Of a stretch of DNA of 64,000 nt, positions 55,795 through 64,000 are shown one piece after another (position 1 is the stretch's first letter; every line of letters starts with the position of its first letter). Source of the DNA: Novosphingobium sp. 18050 (lineage in GTDB: Bacteria > Pseudomonadota > Alphaproteobacteria > Sphingomonadales > Sphingomonadaceae); assembly GCF_902706195.1 (NCBI RefSeq), contig NZ_CACSJO010000011.1, positions 62,001 through 126,000 on the forward strand, given 5' to 3'. The position numbers and the translations under genes were made by a program. The notes below the pieces were generated by a model. The model saw only the letters and a program-made list of their open reading frames with translations, did no database searches and had not been told where the DNA came from.

Positions 55795-58161
55795 TCAGAA
55801 ACGTTCGGTAGCAGTGATACCGATGGTCCTGGGCCGCAGCGTCGAGTCCAGAAACAAGCTGCTGGCGCGAGTGGCATGGTAACGACCAGTGACCGGGCTC
55901 GCATCGAACAGATTGTTGACGAAGATCGATACGTCGACGCCGTCGAAGCGTACGCCCGTCCGGATGTTCACGGATTCGACCGCCGGCAGGGCATAAAGCG
56001 CCGCGTCGTAGCTGACCGTAGCTGCCGGGTTGAGTTCCGGCGTCCGCGGCATCTTGCTGGTGTATTGATAGTCGCCGCGCAGGTAGAGCTCCTTGTTGTC
56101 AAAGCCCTTGTACGTGTACTCGCCTGAAACGACGACGTTCCACTTGGGCGACCCGACCGCATCGTTCTTCGCACCGATGACGGCACCGCTAGGTGCGAGC
56201 AGCGGATCGAGGTACTTCGCATCGGTGTAACCGACAGTGGAGCTCAGCATCAGGCCTTCGATGGGACGAACCTGAGCCGAGAGGTCGAAGCCCTGGCTGC
56301 GGGCATCGCCCGCATTCGCGTAGTAGCCAGTGCCGCAGCTGAGCAGGCGCAGAACCCGCTGGATATTGCTCCAGTCGACCCGGAAGACGCTTCCGGACAG
56401 CTGGACCTTGCCACCGGCAAGGCGGGTCTTCAGGCCAGCTTCGTAGCTCCAGACCGAGTCCGACTTGTAGGAACCGGGAACCTGGTTGAGGCCCAGCGCC
56501 GTCAGGTCGGTAGCGCAGCTCGTCGTGTTGACGGGAACGTTGACGCCGCCGATGCGGAAGCCCTTGGCTGCGCTGGCGTAGACCATCGTTTCCGGCGTTG
56601 CCTGGTATGCGATGCCGAACTTCGGCGTCACGGGCGTTTCCGTCGTATTTGCCGAGAAGTTGGCATAGGCCGTCGCTGCGCCGGACTGGCTGGCGACAGC
56701 GCGGAACTTCGTCTGCGAAACGCGGATGCCAGCCGTTAGGGTCAGCTTGTCTGTGGGCTTGAAGTCCACCTGCCCGAAACCAGCCAGCTGCTCGTCGACG
56801 CCGCTATTACGCAGGATCGCATCATATGGGCTGCTGGCGTCGGTATTCGGCCCGAACACCTGCGAGATCGTGCGGCCACCGCGGTAGTAGGCAATCATGG
56901 CCGCCAAGTCCGGATCATAGTCAGCCTGAAGCGAAGTCTGCTTCATGTGCGTGTAGAATCCGCCGATCACCCAGTGCAGAGGCGAGTTGGCGTCCCCCGA
57001 ACTGAGGCGAACTTCCTGCGTGAAGTTCTTCTGCTTGTTCACTGCATGCGCGACGACACCGAAGCCCGGAACGCCGCGGTAAGGGTAAGGCGTACCGCCA
57101 AAGACCGCGCCGATATAACCCGTGTAGTCGTAATCGAAAACGCTCTTGCGATCGAAGTACGAAGTTTCCGAGTTGAATACGACCGTACCCAGGTCGTATT
57201 CGACCGAAAGGCTGGGAAGGACGAAGCGGTCACGACCGGGGGACGACAGGTTATTGCCGTTGACGAAACGGCGATCGCCACGGTCGCTTTTGCTCTCCCA
57301 GAACTGGGTGACGTCGTTGGTATCGATTTTCTGATAAGATACCGAGGGCGTAATCTTCAGGTCTTCGACGGGCGACCAAGACACTGCAGCGCGCAGGACG
57401 TACGAGTCCTGGTTGTTTGCGTTCTTGTCGGTTGCGGAGGTGCCATCATCCGGAATCCGGTCGATCCAGCCGCCGTCACGGCGATACCAGCCGCTGACAC
57501 GGAAGCCGAGCTTGCCCTCGATGATCGGGGCGCCAAAGGCGAAGCCTGCTTCGTAGCTGGGCGCGCCGCCCTGGGTGAAGCCGACTTCCTGGCGACCATA
57601 GCCGGAAGACTTCGTCATGCTGGGCGCGGGCGTGATGAAGCGCACATTGCCACCTTCGGAGCTGGCCCCGAACAGTGTGCCCTGCGGGCCGCGAAGCACT
57701 TCGACGCGCTCCAGATCGAACACCTGCGGATAGACGTTGTTCGCAAGGTTCCCGACGGTGCGGACCTGGATCGGCGTGTCGTTAATGTAGATGCCCGTCG
57801 TCGAGGCACCAAAGGTCGAGGCGATGCCGCGAATGTTGATCTGCGTATTGTTGCCCATCGCGGCCGTCACGCGTGAGAACGTCAGGCCCGGCGTCAGACG
57901 GGTGATGTCGGCAATGCTCCTGACCGACTGCGCATCCATCTGCTTTTGGGTGTAGGCGCTGATGCTGATCGGCACCTTGTCGAGGCGCTGCTCGGTACGC
58001 TGCGCGGTCACGACGATGTCGCCTGAATCGCTGGCTGCATTTGCAGTCTCGGCCGATTCCTGAGCTTGTGCCGTATTCGCCGTCCAAGGCAGCATCGTTG
58101 CGGTGGCGAGCAACAGCACGCGCAACTTATTAGACTTATCCCTCATTTCAATCGTCCCCAT
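55795..58161 (-). CDS. TonB-dependent receptor of the amino-acid conjugate cluster
   Basis: Outer-membrane receptor of 788 residues. Signal cleavage is near TAQAQES, the TonB box region is GDIVVTAQRTEQRLDKVPIS, the plug includes VEVLRGPQGTLFGASSEGGN, and the barrel ends in a terminal Phe (GITATERF). ATG 58146 (MRDKSNK), with GGGGA upstream, is a likely alternative start. It lies between two exported hydrolase genes in one minus-strand run, so it probably imports their substrate or product. Not a siderophore-type plug. Confidence 0.93.
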   Translation of the reverse strand: MGTIEMRDKSNKLRVLLLATATMLPWTANTAQAQESAETANAASDSGDIVVTAQRTEQRLDKVPISISAYTQKQMDAQSVRSIADITRLTPGLTFSRVTAAMGNNTQINIRGIASTFGASTTGIYINDTPIQVRTVGNLANNVYPQVFDLERVEVLRGPQGTLFGASSEGGNVRFITPAPSMTKSSGYGRQEVGFTQGGAPSYEAGFAFGAPIIEGKLGFRVSGWYRRDGGWIDRIPDDGTSATDKNANNQDSYVLRAAVSWSPVEDLKITPSVSYQKIDTNDVTQFWESKSDRGDRRFVNGNNLSSPGRDRFVLPSLSVEYDLGTVVFNSETSYFDRKSVFDYDYTGYIGAVFGGTPYPYRGVPGFGVVAHAVNKQKNFTQEVRLSSGDANSPLHWVIGGFYTHMKQTSLQADYDPDLAAMIAYYRGGRTISQVFGPNTDASSPYDAILRNSGVDEQLAGFGQVDFKPTDKLTLTAGIRVSQTKFRAVASQSGAATAYANFSANTTETPVTPKFGIAYQATPETMVYASAAKGFRIGGVNVPVNTTSCATDLTALGLNQVPGSYKSDSVWSYEAGLKTRLAGGKVQLSGSVFRVDWSNIQRVLRLLSCGTGYYANAGDARSQGFDLSAQVRPIEGLMLSSTVGYTDAKYLDPLLAPSGAVIGAKNDAVGSPKWNVVVSGEYTYKGFDNKELYLRGDYQYTSKMPRTPELNPAATVSYDAALYALPAVESVNIRTGVRFDGVDVSIFVNNLFDASPVTGRYHATRASSLFLDSTLRPRTIGITATERF

Positions 58162-58187
58162 TTATAAGTTATTTGCCAGCTACACAG

Positions 58188-59864
58188 CTATTCTGCGACG
58201 AAGCGCTCTTTTCCGCCGACAATGGTTCGGCGGACTTTGATCCCCGCAAGATCATCGGGGTTTGTCGTCAGGGGATCGTTCCCCAGTACGACAAAGTCGG
58301 CTAGGTTGCCGGGCTTGATCGTGCCCAGTCTGTCTTCCTGGAAACCGGCGTAAGCGTTCGACCGGGTGTAGGCCACCAGCGATTCCGCCACTGTTATCTT
58401 CTGCTCGGGCACGAAGCCGCCCGGCTGTTTCCCGTCGGTCGTCGCGCGGGTCACGGCGGCGTGTATTCCCGTCATGGGATCGAGCGGTGCCACTGGCCAG
58501 TCCGACCCGAACGTTACTGTGGCCCCTGCGTCCAGCAGCGAGCGGAAGGCCCAGCTTCCATGGAGGCGGCCGTGTCCGATCGCCGTTTCGGCCCAGCGAC
58601 CGTCATCGGCGGCATGGTAAGGCTGCATCGACGCAATCACCCCTTGTGCAGCGATGCGAGGAGCCTCGGCATCGTTCAGATGCTGGGCATGCTCGATGCG
58701 GAAGCGGCGGTCGCGCGCTCCGTTGGCCGCTGCTACTGCCTCATAAATGTCGAGGATCCGGCGGATCGCCTCGTCACCGATTGCATGGCACGCAACCTGA
58801 AGGCCTGCCGCGTCCGCACCGTGGACCCAGCGATGCACTTCGTCGAAGGGAGTGGTCGCAAGGCCGCGATTGGCCGGATTATCGATGTATGGCTCTGCGA
58901 AAAGCGCCGTGCGCGATCCCAGCGAGCCGTCGGCGAGATGCTTGAGCCCGCCCCAGCGGCACCAGTCATCCCCCCGTCCCTCTTCCTTGACGAGGGCGGC
59001 CAGTTTCTCCCAGTCGCGGAGCGGCACGAAGGAGTAAAAGCGCATCCCAGGCTCGCCGCGGGCGCGCAGGCGGCGAAAACCGTCGAACGCCAACCAGTCC
59101 AGATCGGTGCCGTGGACCTGCGTCACACCGTGTGACAGCCCCTCCTTGATCCCGAGCTGCAGCGCATCGTCGATTTCGGCATCCGAGGGAGCCGGAATCG
59201 CGTGCTCAAGTATGTTCAGGGCGTTGTCGCGCAGGATTCCGGTCGGCTCCCCTTTGTCATCACGCAGGATGACGCCGCCGGGCGGATTGGGGGTATCGCG
59301 CGTAATCCCTGCGAGCTGAAGTGCGCGCGAGTTCACGATCATCTGGTGGCCGTCCGTGCGCCGCAGCGCGACGGGAACGTCGGCCGAGACACCGTCGAGC
59401 CAAGCCTTGTTCGGCAGTTCGCCGCCCCAGCGCTGCTCGTCCCAACCGAACCCCTGGACCCACCCACCGGGCTTCACCTTGCGGACCGCTCCGCCCACGG
59501 CATCGATCAACTGCTGCGGCGTCCGGACTGGAAGCAGGGGAACCTGCACCAGCATCATGGAGCCGAGGACCATGTGCGCGTGGTTGTCCACGAAGCCGGG
59601 CGCTACGAATGCGCCTTCCAGGTCCACGATATGCGTGCTGCGCTTGGTCTCAGCCCGCACCGCGGCCTTGCCGACCGCAGCAATCCGATTTCCACTGACG
59701 CCGATTGCATCGGTAAACGGGACAGCGGAAATGCCGGTCCAGATACGCCCGTTCACGTAGGCCACATCGAGCATGTCCGGGCGGGCAAAAGCGGCCCGGC
59801 CGATCAATGCAGGCGTCAGGGCCGCAGCACCCGCGCCAAGAAGCATCTGCCTTCTCGAAAACAT
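58188..59864 (-). CDS. Tat-exported YtcJ-type amidohydrolase
   Basis: Amidohydrolase of 558 residues in the YtcJ/amidohydrolase_3 group. A twin-arginine signal opens the protein (MFSRRQMLLGAGAAAL). The metal motifs are VDNHAHMVLG (HxH), RIEHAQHLND, and the C-terminal FGSDWPVAPLDPMTG with the catalytic Asp. The group hydrolyses N-substituted amides, formamides or cyclic ureides. Co-directional with CtlX (54-base gap) and the receptor (26-base gap), so operon membership is likely. It would act in the periplasm. Confidence 0.9.
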   Translation of the reverse strand: MFSRRQMLLGAGAAALTPALIGRAAFARPDMLDVAYVNGRIWTGISAVPFTDAIGVSGNRIAAVGKAAVRAETKRSTHIVDLEGAFVAPGFVDNHAHMVLGSMMLVQVPLLPVRTPQQLIDAVGGAVRKVKPGGWVQGFGWDEQRWGGELPNKAWLDGVSADVPVALRRTDGHQMIVNSRALQLAGITRDTPNPPGGVILRDDKGEPTGILRDNALNILEHAIPAPSDAEIDDALQLGIKEGLSHGVTQVHGTDLDWLAFDGFRRLRARGEPGMRFYSFVPLRDWEKLAALVKEEGRGDDWCRWGGLKHLADGSLGSRTALFAEPYIDNPANRGLATTPFDEVHRWVHGADAAGLQVACHAIGDEAIRRILDIYEAVAAANGARDRRFRIEHAQHLNDAEAPRIAAQGVIASMQPYHAADDGRWAETAIGHGRLHGSWAFRSLLDAGATVTFGSDWPVAPLDPMTGIHAAVTRATTDGKQPGGFVPEQKITVAESLVAYTRSNAYAGFQEDRLGTIKPGNLADFVVLGNDPLTTNPDDLAGIKVRRTIVGGKERFVAE

Positions 59865-59918
59865 ACTAACTCCCCTTAAAAGCCGGTCAATTGCATGGCC
59901 GATCTTCCCTGCATTCGA

Positions 59919-60890
59919 TCAGATCACGACAAGCGCTCCGTCTTGCCGCTGGTTCTCACTTGCCTCTGCGCGGGGCGAGAGGTGAATGCCGGCCACCATG
60001 CAGCGCACGGAACCGCCGGCGAGTTCGATTGTGGGCACGTCGATCGCCACGATGGGCACCGTAGCCTCGATCGCGCGGCGCTGTTCTGCCCGCAGCGAGT
60101 CCAGGCCCCGGCTCGACATCGCCAGGAAGCGGTGATCGCTGCCCTGCAGTTCGATGGCATTACCAGCGAATGCCATGACCTGATGGTAATCGAGCTTGAT
60201 CACTTTGCGTCCGGTCTCCTCGAGACGCTTCGTGATCGTGTTCTGACGGACCGGATCGGTGATCAGATCCATTCCCACTAGGGCGAAGTGCGTGCCGATG
60301 CTCATCACGACGTTGGTGTGGTAGACGGGACGGCCGGCAGGTGTCGCCGTATCGAAGACCATGGGCTCGAAATTGAAGTGAGTGCAGAACCGTTCCAGCG
60401 CAACGTCGCTCAGGCGGTTCGACCGGGCGGCATAGGCCACGCGGCCGATATGGTCTAGGACCATGCCGCCGGTCCCTTCGATGAAGATGTCATCTTCTTC
60501 AAGGCCGGAATAGTCGATGATATCCTGCACGCGGTAGCAGCGCTTCAGCATTTCGATCACGTCGACGCGCCTTTCCGCACGCCGGCTGGGCGAATACATC
60601 GGGTAGATGGCGACATGGCCGCCAGCATGGGTCGAGAACCAGTTGTTCGGGAACACCGCATCGAGGTTGCTACGGCTTTCGTTCTCGAACAGATGAACGT
60701 TCACCCCCTGCGCTTCGAGCAGGCGCGCCATCGCAGTCACTTCAGCATGGGCCGAGGCAGACATCACGTCCCGGTCGCGGCATCCCGGAATCTGCTGGAA
60801 TGCGTTATCCAGCGCAGTCTCTGGATTCGGCGCAAAGAAGTGCGGGCGTATCATCACTACGCTCGAAGGTGCCTGAACCGACCACGGCAT
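59919..60890 (-). CDS. ctlX: CtlX-type citrulline hydrolase (arginine deiminase superfamily)
   Basis: Guanidine-modifying superfamily enzyme of 323 residues. Motifs are the substrate-binding AVFPNNWFSTHAGGHVAIYP, EGTGGMVLDH, the catalytic His region YHTNVVMSIG, and the catalytic Cys near the C-terminus in GGSVRCMVAGIHLSP. CtlX hydrolyses citrulline to ornithine. It lies three bases after ornithine cyclodeaminase, so citrulline to ornithine to proline is a complete short pathway. AGGAG overlapping the previous stop sets the start. Dimethylarginine or arginine are less likely substrates. Confidence 0.88.
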   Translation of the reverse strand: MPWSVQAPSSVVMIRPHFFAPNPETALDNAFQQIPGCRDRDVMSASAHAEVTAMARLLEAQGVNVHLFENESRSNLDAVFPNNWFSTHAGGHVAIYPMYSPSRRAERRVDVIEMLKRCYRVQDIIDYSGLEEDDIFIEGTGGMVLDHIGRVAYAARSNRLSDVALERFCTHFNFEPMVFDTATPAGRPVYHTNVVMSIGTHFALVGMDLITDPVRQNTITKRLEETGRKVIKLDYHQVMAFAGNAIELQGSDHRFLAMSSRGLDSLRAEQRRAIEATVPIVAIDVPTIELAGGSVRCMVAGIHLSPRAEASENQRQDGALVVI

Positions 60891-60893
60891 CGA

Positions 60894-61937
60894 TCAGGCT
60901 CCTACGGGCAGTGCTTCGGGAGCATCGGCGCGCAGCAATCCGAAGAGATCCCGGGGGTCGGCCGGATTGGCAACGAGGTCAATCGAACGGTCGAGACCTG
61001 CCCGCCGCGCCAGATCGCGCAGGAGGCGAAGGGCTGAAAAGTCCTCGATCGCAAAGCCGACAGAGTCAAAGATCGTGATCTGGTCGCTGGAGTTGCGGCC
61101 TTCTGCTGCTCCGGCGATGACTTCCCACAGTTCCGTAACCGGGAAGTCGGCGGGCATCTGCTGGATTTCGCCCTCGATACGCGTCTGTTCGGTCAATTCG
61201 ACGAACACCTTACCGCGCATGAGAATGTCAGCCTGGAGTTCCGTCTTGCCTGGGCAGTCACCGCCGACGGCGTTGATGTGAATGCCGGCGCCGATCATGT
61301 TGTCTGAAAGAATAGTCGCCTTGGCCTTGTCCGCGGTGACGGTGGTGACGATGTCCACGCCGAGTACCGCCGACGCCGCATCTGCTGCGATCTCGACCTC
61401 GATACCGCTCTCGGCCATGTTCGCCGCAAACTTGCGGGCAGCAGCCGGGTCGGTATCAAACGCCTTGACCGCCTTGATGCCAAGGATGGTCTTGAAGGCC
61501 AGGGCCTGGAATTCAGACTGGGCGCCAAGACCGATGATCGCCATGGTCCGGGATTCCGGGCGTGCCAGAAGCTTTGCCGCGAGCGCCGACATCGCCGCCG
61601 TGCGCAGGGCCGTCAGCAGGGTCATCTCGGACATGAAAACCGGATAGCCGGTGTCCACGTCGCTCAGCACGCCGAACGCCGTGACGGTCTGCAGGCCAAC
61701 TGCCGTGTTCTTGGGATGGCCATTGACGTACTTGAAGCTGAACAGCTTCCCATCGCTTGCAGGCATCAGTTCGATGACGCCGTCGCTGGAATGGCTGGCA
61801 AGACGCGGGGTCTTCTCGAACTCGGGCCAACGCCGGTAATCCGCCTCGATATAGTCCGCCATCTCGGTCAGTATGGCCTCGACGCCAAAGCGTCCGACCA
61901 GTGCCACGATATCCGATACGCCGACGAACTCGACCAT
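60894..61937 (-). CDS. Ornithine cyclodeaminase
   Basis: NAD-dependent enzyme of 347 residues converting ornithine to proline with loss of ammonia (OCD/mu-crystallin family). The Rossmann motif is MAIIGLGAQSEFQALAF, and FSFKYVNGHPKNTAVGLQ and INAVGGDCPGKTELQADIL match the family signatures. The length and the C-terminal helical end are usual for OCD. First gene of the run, with the 14-bp palindrome 62 bases upstream of its ATG. Paired with CtlX, which would supply ornithine. Confidence 0.95.
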   Translation of the reverse strand: MVEFVGVSDIVALVGRFGVEAILTEMADYIEADYRRWPEFEKTPRLASHSSDGVIELMPASDGKLFSFKYVNGHPKNTAVGLQTVTAFGVLSDVDTGYPVFMSEMTLLTALRTAAMSALAAKLLARPESRTMAIIGLGAQSEFQALAFKTILGIKAVKAFDTDPAAARKFAANMAESGIEVEIAADAASAVLGVDIVTTVTADKAKATILSDNMIGAGIHINAVGGDCPGKTELQADILMRGKVFVELTEQTRIEGEIQQMPADFPVTELWEVIAGAAEGRNSSDQITIFDSVGFAIEDFSALRLLRDLARRAGLDRSIDLVANPADPRDLFGLLRADAPEALPVGA

Positions 61938-61999
61938 TCCAATGTTCCTTGTTTGCCTGCTCGAACTCTATAGGGGAACATCGAAAGGCGGAACAGACA

Positions 62000-62013
62000 G
62001 TAAGTGCACTTAC
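62000..62013. promoter_or_regulatory. 14-bp palindrome, candidate MarR operator
   Basis: GTAAGTGCACTTAC is a perfect palindrome 62 bases before the ornithine cyclodeaminase start and 78 bases after the MarR-family stop. On the minus strand a weak -10 TATAGA lies between it and the gene. MarR proteins bind short palindromes of this kind. Assigning it to the adjacent MarR or Lrp protein is an inference. Confidence 0.6.
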
Positions 62014-62091
62014 GACCATATTTTCAGGCAAATTGCCAGGTCGCTATGAGCAAATTGCAGCATGGGCAGAGAGGTGATTCGCGGCCGCATT

Positions 62092-62517
62092 TCAGCCACT
62101 GTCCACGATGGTGCGGAGGGCCGTTATGAGGGCGCTGCGCTGCTCCGGACCGAGAGGGTCCAGCAATCGCTCCTGGGCCCGAAGGACCTTCTCCTCCACG
62201 TCTTCCAGAATACGCCGGGCCTCGACAGTAAGGGTGAGAAGTCTTACGCGGCGATCGCCCGGCTGTTGGCTGATCGCGAGCAGTCCGCGCGCGTGCAACC
62301 GCTTGACAACCAGTCCGACGGTCACCTTGTCGAGCCCGATTGACTTACCGACACGGGTGGCATCGCACTCGCCCAGGTTGCAGATCGCAGTCAACGTGGC
62401 ATACTGAACCTGCGTCATTTCGTAGCCAGCAAGTTCGTCGGCGAAATAGACCGTGACCATCTGGAGGCACCTGCGCATGAGGTGCGCCGGGAGCATGGTC
62501 ATCTGTTCGAGTTTCAT
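62092..62517 (-). CDS. MarR-family transcriptional regulator
   Basis: A winged-helix regulator of 141 residues from MKLEQMTM. The MarR core is seen in YEMTQVQYATLTAICNLGE, SIGLDKVTVGLVVKRLHARG and the wing DRRVRLLTLTVEARRIL. An extension to a TTG at 62571 is open, but homology begins at 62517; neither has a clear ribosome site. It has the same orientation as ornithine cyclodeaminase and lies 154 bases upstream of it. Likely a repressor of that operon. Confidence 0.88.
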   Translation of the reverse strand: MKLEQMTMLPAHLMRRCLQMVTVYFADELAGYEMTQVQYATLTAICNLGECDATRVGKSIGLDKVTVGLVVKRLHARGLLAISQQPGDRRVRLLTLTVEARRILEDVEEKVLRAQERLLDPLGPEQRSALITALRTIVDSG

Positions 62518-62591
62518 GAAGAGGGCCTTTAGCTGCGATCGCACCGCTCGATTACAGCCTTGGCTAATCAAGGGAAAGCATCAGCCTTTAA

Positions 62592-63014
62592 ATGCATATA
62601 TTCGACGACCTTGATCGCCGCTTGATCACCGCGCTGAAGGACGACGCGCGAGCGCCGATCACGAAACTGGCTACAATCCTGAACGTATCGCGCGCCACTG
62701 TTCAGGCCCGCCTTGACCGCTTGCTCGATACCGGTGCCGTGCTGGGCTTCACCATCCGGTCGCGCTCCAGCGGGGAGGCAACGATCCGTGCCGTCATGCT
62801 GATCGAGGTGGAAGGACGTTCCACCACGGCGATCATCAAGACCTTGCGGGGCTTCACGGAAATCGAGGCTCTACACACAACGAACGGCGCCTGGGACCTG
62901 GTAGCAGAAATTCGGGTGGGAGGCCTTGAAGCCTTCGACAAAGTGCTGCGCGAAATTCGCCAGATCGACGGCGTACTGAACAGCGAAACGAGCCTTCTAC
63001 TCAGCACGGTCTGA
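62592..63014 (+). CDS. Lrp/AsnC-family regulator
   Basis: Amino-acid-responsive regulator of 140 residues. The HTH covers about residues 4-60 (FDDLDRRLITALKDDARAPI, then VSRATVQARLDRLLDTGAV), and a RAM effector domain follows with WDLVAEIRVGGLEAFDKVL. Divergent from the MarR gene. Lrp-type proteins often control ornithine or arginine catabolism, which fits the adjacent operon. The ligand is inferred. Confidence 0.92.
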   Translation: MHIFDDLDRRLITALKDDARAPITKLATILNVSRATVQARLDRLLDTGAVLGFTIRSRSSGEATIRAVMLIEVEGRSTTAIIKTLRGFTEIEALHTTNGAWDLVAEIRVGGLEAFDKVLREIRQIDGVLNSETSLLLSTV

Positions 63015-63385
63015 GAAAAAATTTGCGAAGCGTGAATTGGGTGTTTGATCCTAAGATTTGATGGTGAGATCCTTTCGTTGGAATGGAATGCCGTCTGGGA
63101 TGGCTTCGCCCAGCTTACGCCCCGCCTCATAGCGGCGCAGGCGGGCCTCCCGGGCGGTACGATCTGTCGGCATCATGAATCCAAGGAAGTAATGCCGGAG
63201 GAACTCGTCGTCAGGGATGTCGCGCGAAGTCGATCAACGCGCGCGGCAGATCGACGCGAACGGACTGGTAGTGCCCCCCGTACGTAGGCCGCCTATTTTC
63301 AAGAAAGGACGAGCTTGTGGCTATGTGTTTGATTCCAACGTTTGGGTTCCACGCCTGACGGACGAAGTGGAATGTCCAACACCGA
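63015..63385. other. Spacer with a 41-codon minus-strand ORF
   Basis: A minus-strand ORF at 63051-63176 (MMPTDRTAREARLRRYEAG, then a KLGEAIPDGIPFQRKDL segment) has convincing protein-like composition. It has no family I recognise and is short, so it may be the start of a truncated gene. No other feature is seen before the transposase remnant. Confidence 0.3.
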
Positions 63386-63980
63386 TCAGCCTAAAACATT
63401 GAGGGCTGCAAACAGGGTCGTAGTTCCGTTGCGTTTGCAGTCGTGCATCATGGTCGCGCCGCGTCCCCGCTTTAGCGGTAGCCCAGGTTGGGTGCTATCG
63501 AGCGCCCGACAGGACGATGGCGTGCGCGGGCGGCGAAACATAGAGCCCAACGACATCGTGCAATTTCTCGGCGAAGCCCTTGTCGTTGGGGAGCTTGAAG
63601 CTGCGCCACCAGTAGAGCCCCAAGCCATGGTCGTGCCAGATCTTCACAACCGATGACGTCGCGATGCCAACCGCCTTGGCCATCGCACGCAAAGTCCAGT
63701 GTGTGGCCTCGTGCCGGGGGGCTCGAGCGGCGCGATCCCAGGGGGGCGGGTCTTATCGCGCAGCAAACCATCCATGCCCTCGGCCATAAACCGTTCCTGC
63801 CAGCGCCAAACGCAAGTCTTGGATTTGCCGGTCGCCACCATGATGCCCTGAGTGCCCACGCCGAATGATCCTCGCCCGAAACACATGCTTCTGCGGCGAA
63901 TTGCGCGCCGCGACTATCGCCTCAAGTCGCGCGGCCTCCGGTGCAGTGACTTGATCTGGATACCTGGTCGCAGGCCGCAT
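63386..63980 (-). pseudogene. IS630-family transposase, multiply frameshifted
   Basis: An IS630-type transposase read in four pieces. They are RLEAIVAARNSPQKHVFRAR (HTH region, from 63980), TGKSKTCVWRWQERFMAEGM and DGLLRDKTRPPG, then [19 protein letters not shown] with [17 protein letters not shown], and last [20 protein letters not shown] with [11 protein letters not shown]. At least three frame changes separate them. The usual catalytic DEK segment after VVLS is lost, and the product stops short at 63386. It is not functional. Terminal inverted repeats were not seen. Confidence 0.82.
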
Positions 63981-64000
63981 CCTCGCACGGTAGTGGCAAC

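Overview
The window is GC-rich bacterial DNA. Its gene content points to an alphaproteobacterium of the Sphingomonadaceae, most likely a Novosphingobium or close relative. The grounds are three TonB-dependent receptors with sphingomonad-style signal peptides and TonB boxes, a BapA-type adhesin with its own type I exporter, a MucR regulator, an orphan MreB paralogue and aromatic catabolism. The genus is an inference. I saw no rRNA, tRNA or CRISPR array.

Layout. 0.3-8 kb: a TonB receptor, an SDR oxidoreductase, an orphan MreB-like actin, an Rnk/GreA-type protein and a siderophore-type TonB receptor. 8.6-18.8 kb: a four-gene overlapping operon for a 1827-residue Ig-repeat adhesin and its exporter (TolC, LapB-type ABC, LapC/HlyD). 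18.8-22.8 kb: a DHA2 MFS pump, a TetR regulator divergent from a siderophore-interacting flavoprotein with a clear operator between them, and a secreted unknown. 22.8-27.4 kb: pirin / LysR / pirin, then a MASE1-PAS-GGDEF diguanylate cyclase. 27.6-34.1 kb: a MucR protein with a histone-H1-like tail, a Tat-exported phosphoesterase, a decayed LysR gene, an IS3 remnant and a periplasmic catalase with an ankyrin partner.

34.4-41.7 kb: a complete mhp pathway for 3-(3-hydroxyphenyl)propionate, with the E. coli gene order (R divergent from A-B-C-D-F-E) and a 19-bp palindrome in the control region. 41.8-54 kb: a Tat-exported amidohydrolase, an orphan response regulator, then a sugar-oxidation block: a GH79-like glycosidase, an internally deleted lactonase, a three-subunit FAD/Fe-S/cytochrome c dehydrogenase and two OprB porins, one broken by an amber codon. 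A second IS3 remnant closes this block.

54.4-63 kb: a five-gene minus-strand run (ornithine cyclodeaminase, CtlX-type citrulline hydrolase, Tat-exported YtcJ-type amidohydrolase, TonB receptor, M20 peptidase) with MarR and Lrp/AsnC regulators next to it and a 14-bp palindrome ahead of the first gene. It reads as a system for importing an arginine-, citrulline- or ornithine-containing conjugate and degrading it, and is my best candidate for an undescribed pathway. The right end is a frameshifted IS630 transposase.

Theme: outer-membrane capture (receptors, porins) is coupled to exported hydrolases or dehydrogenases and then cytoplasmic catabolism. Decayed genes and IS remnants cluster at 30-32, 46-54 and 63-64 kb, marking the seams of accessory DNA.
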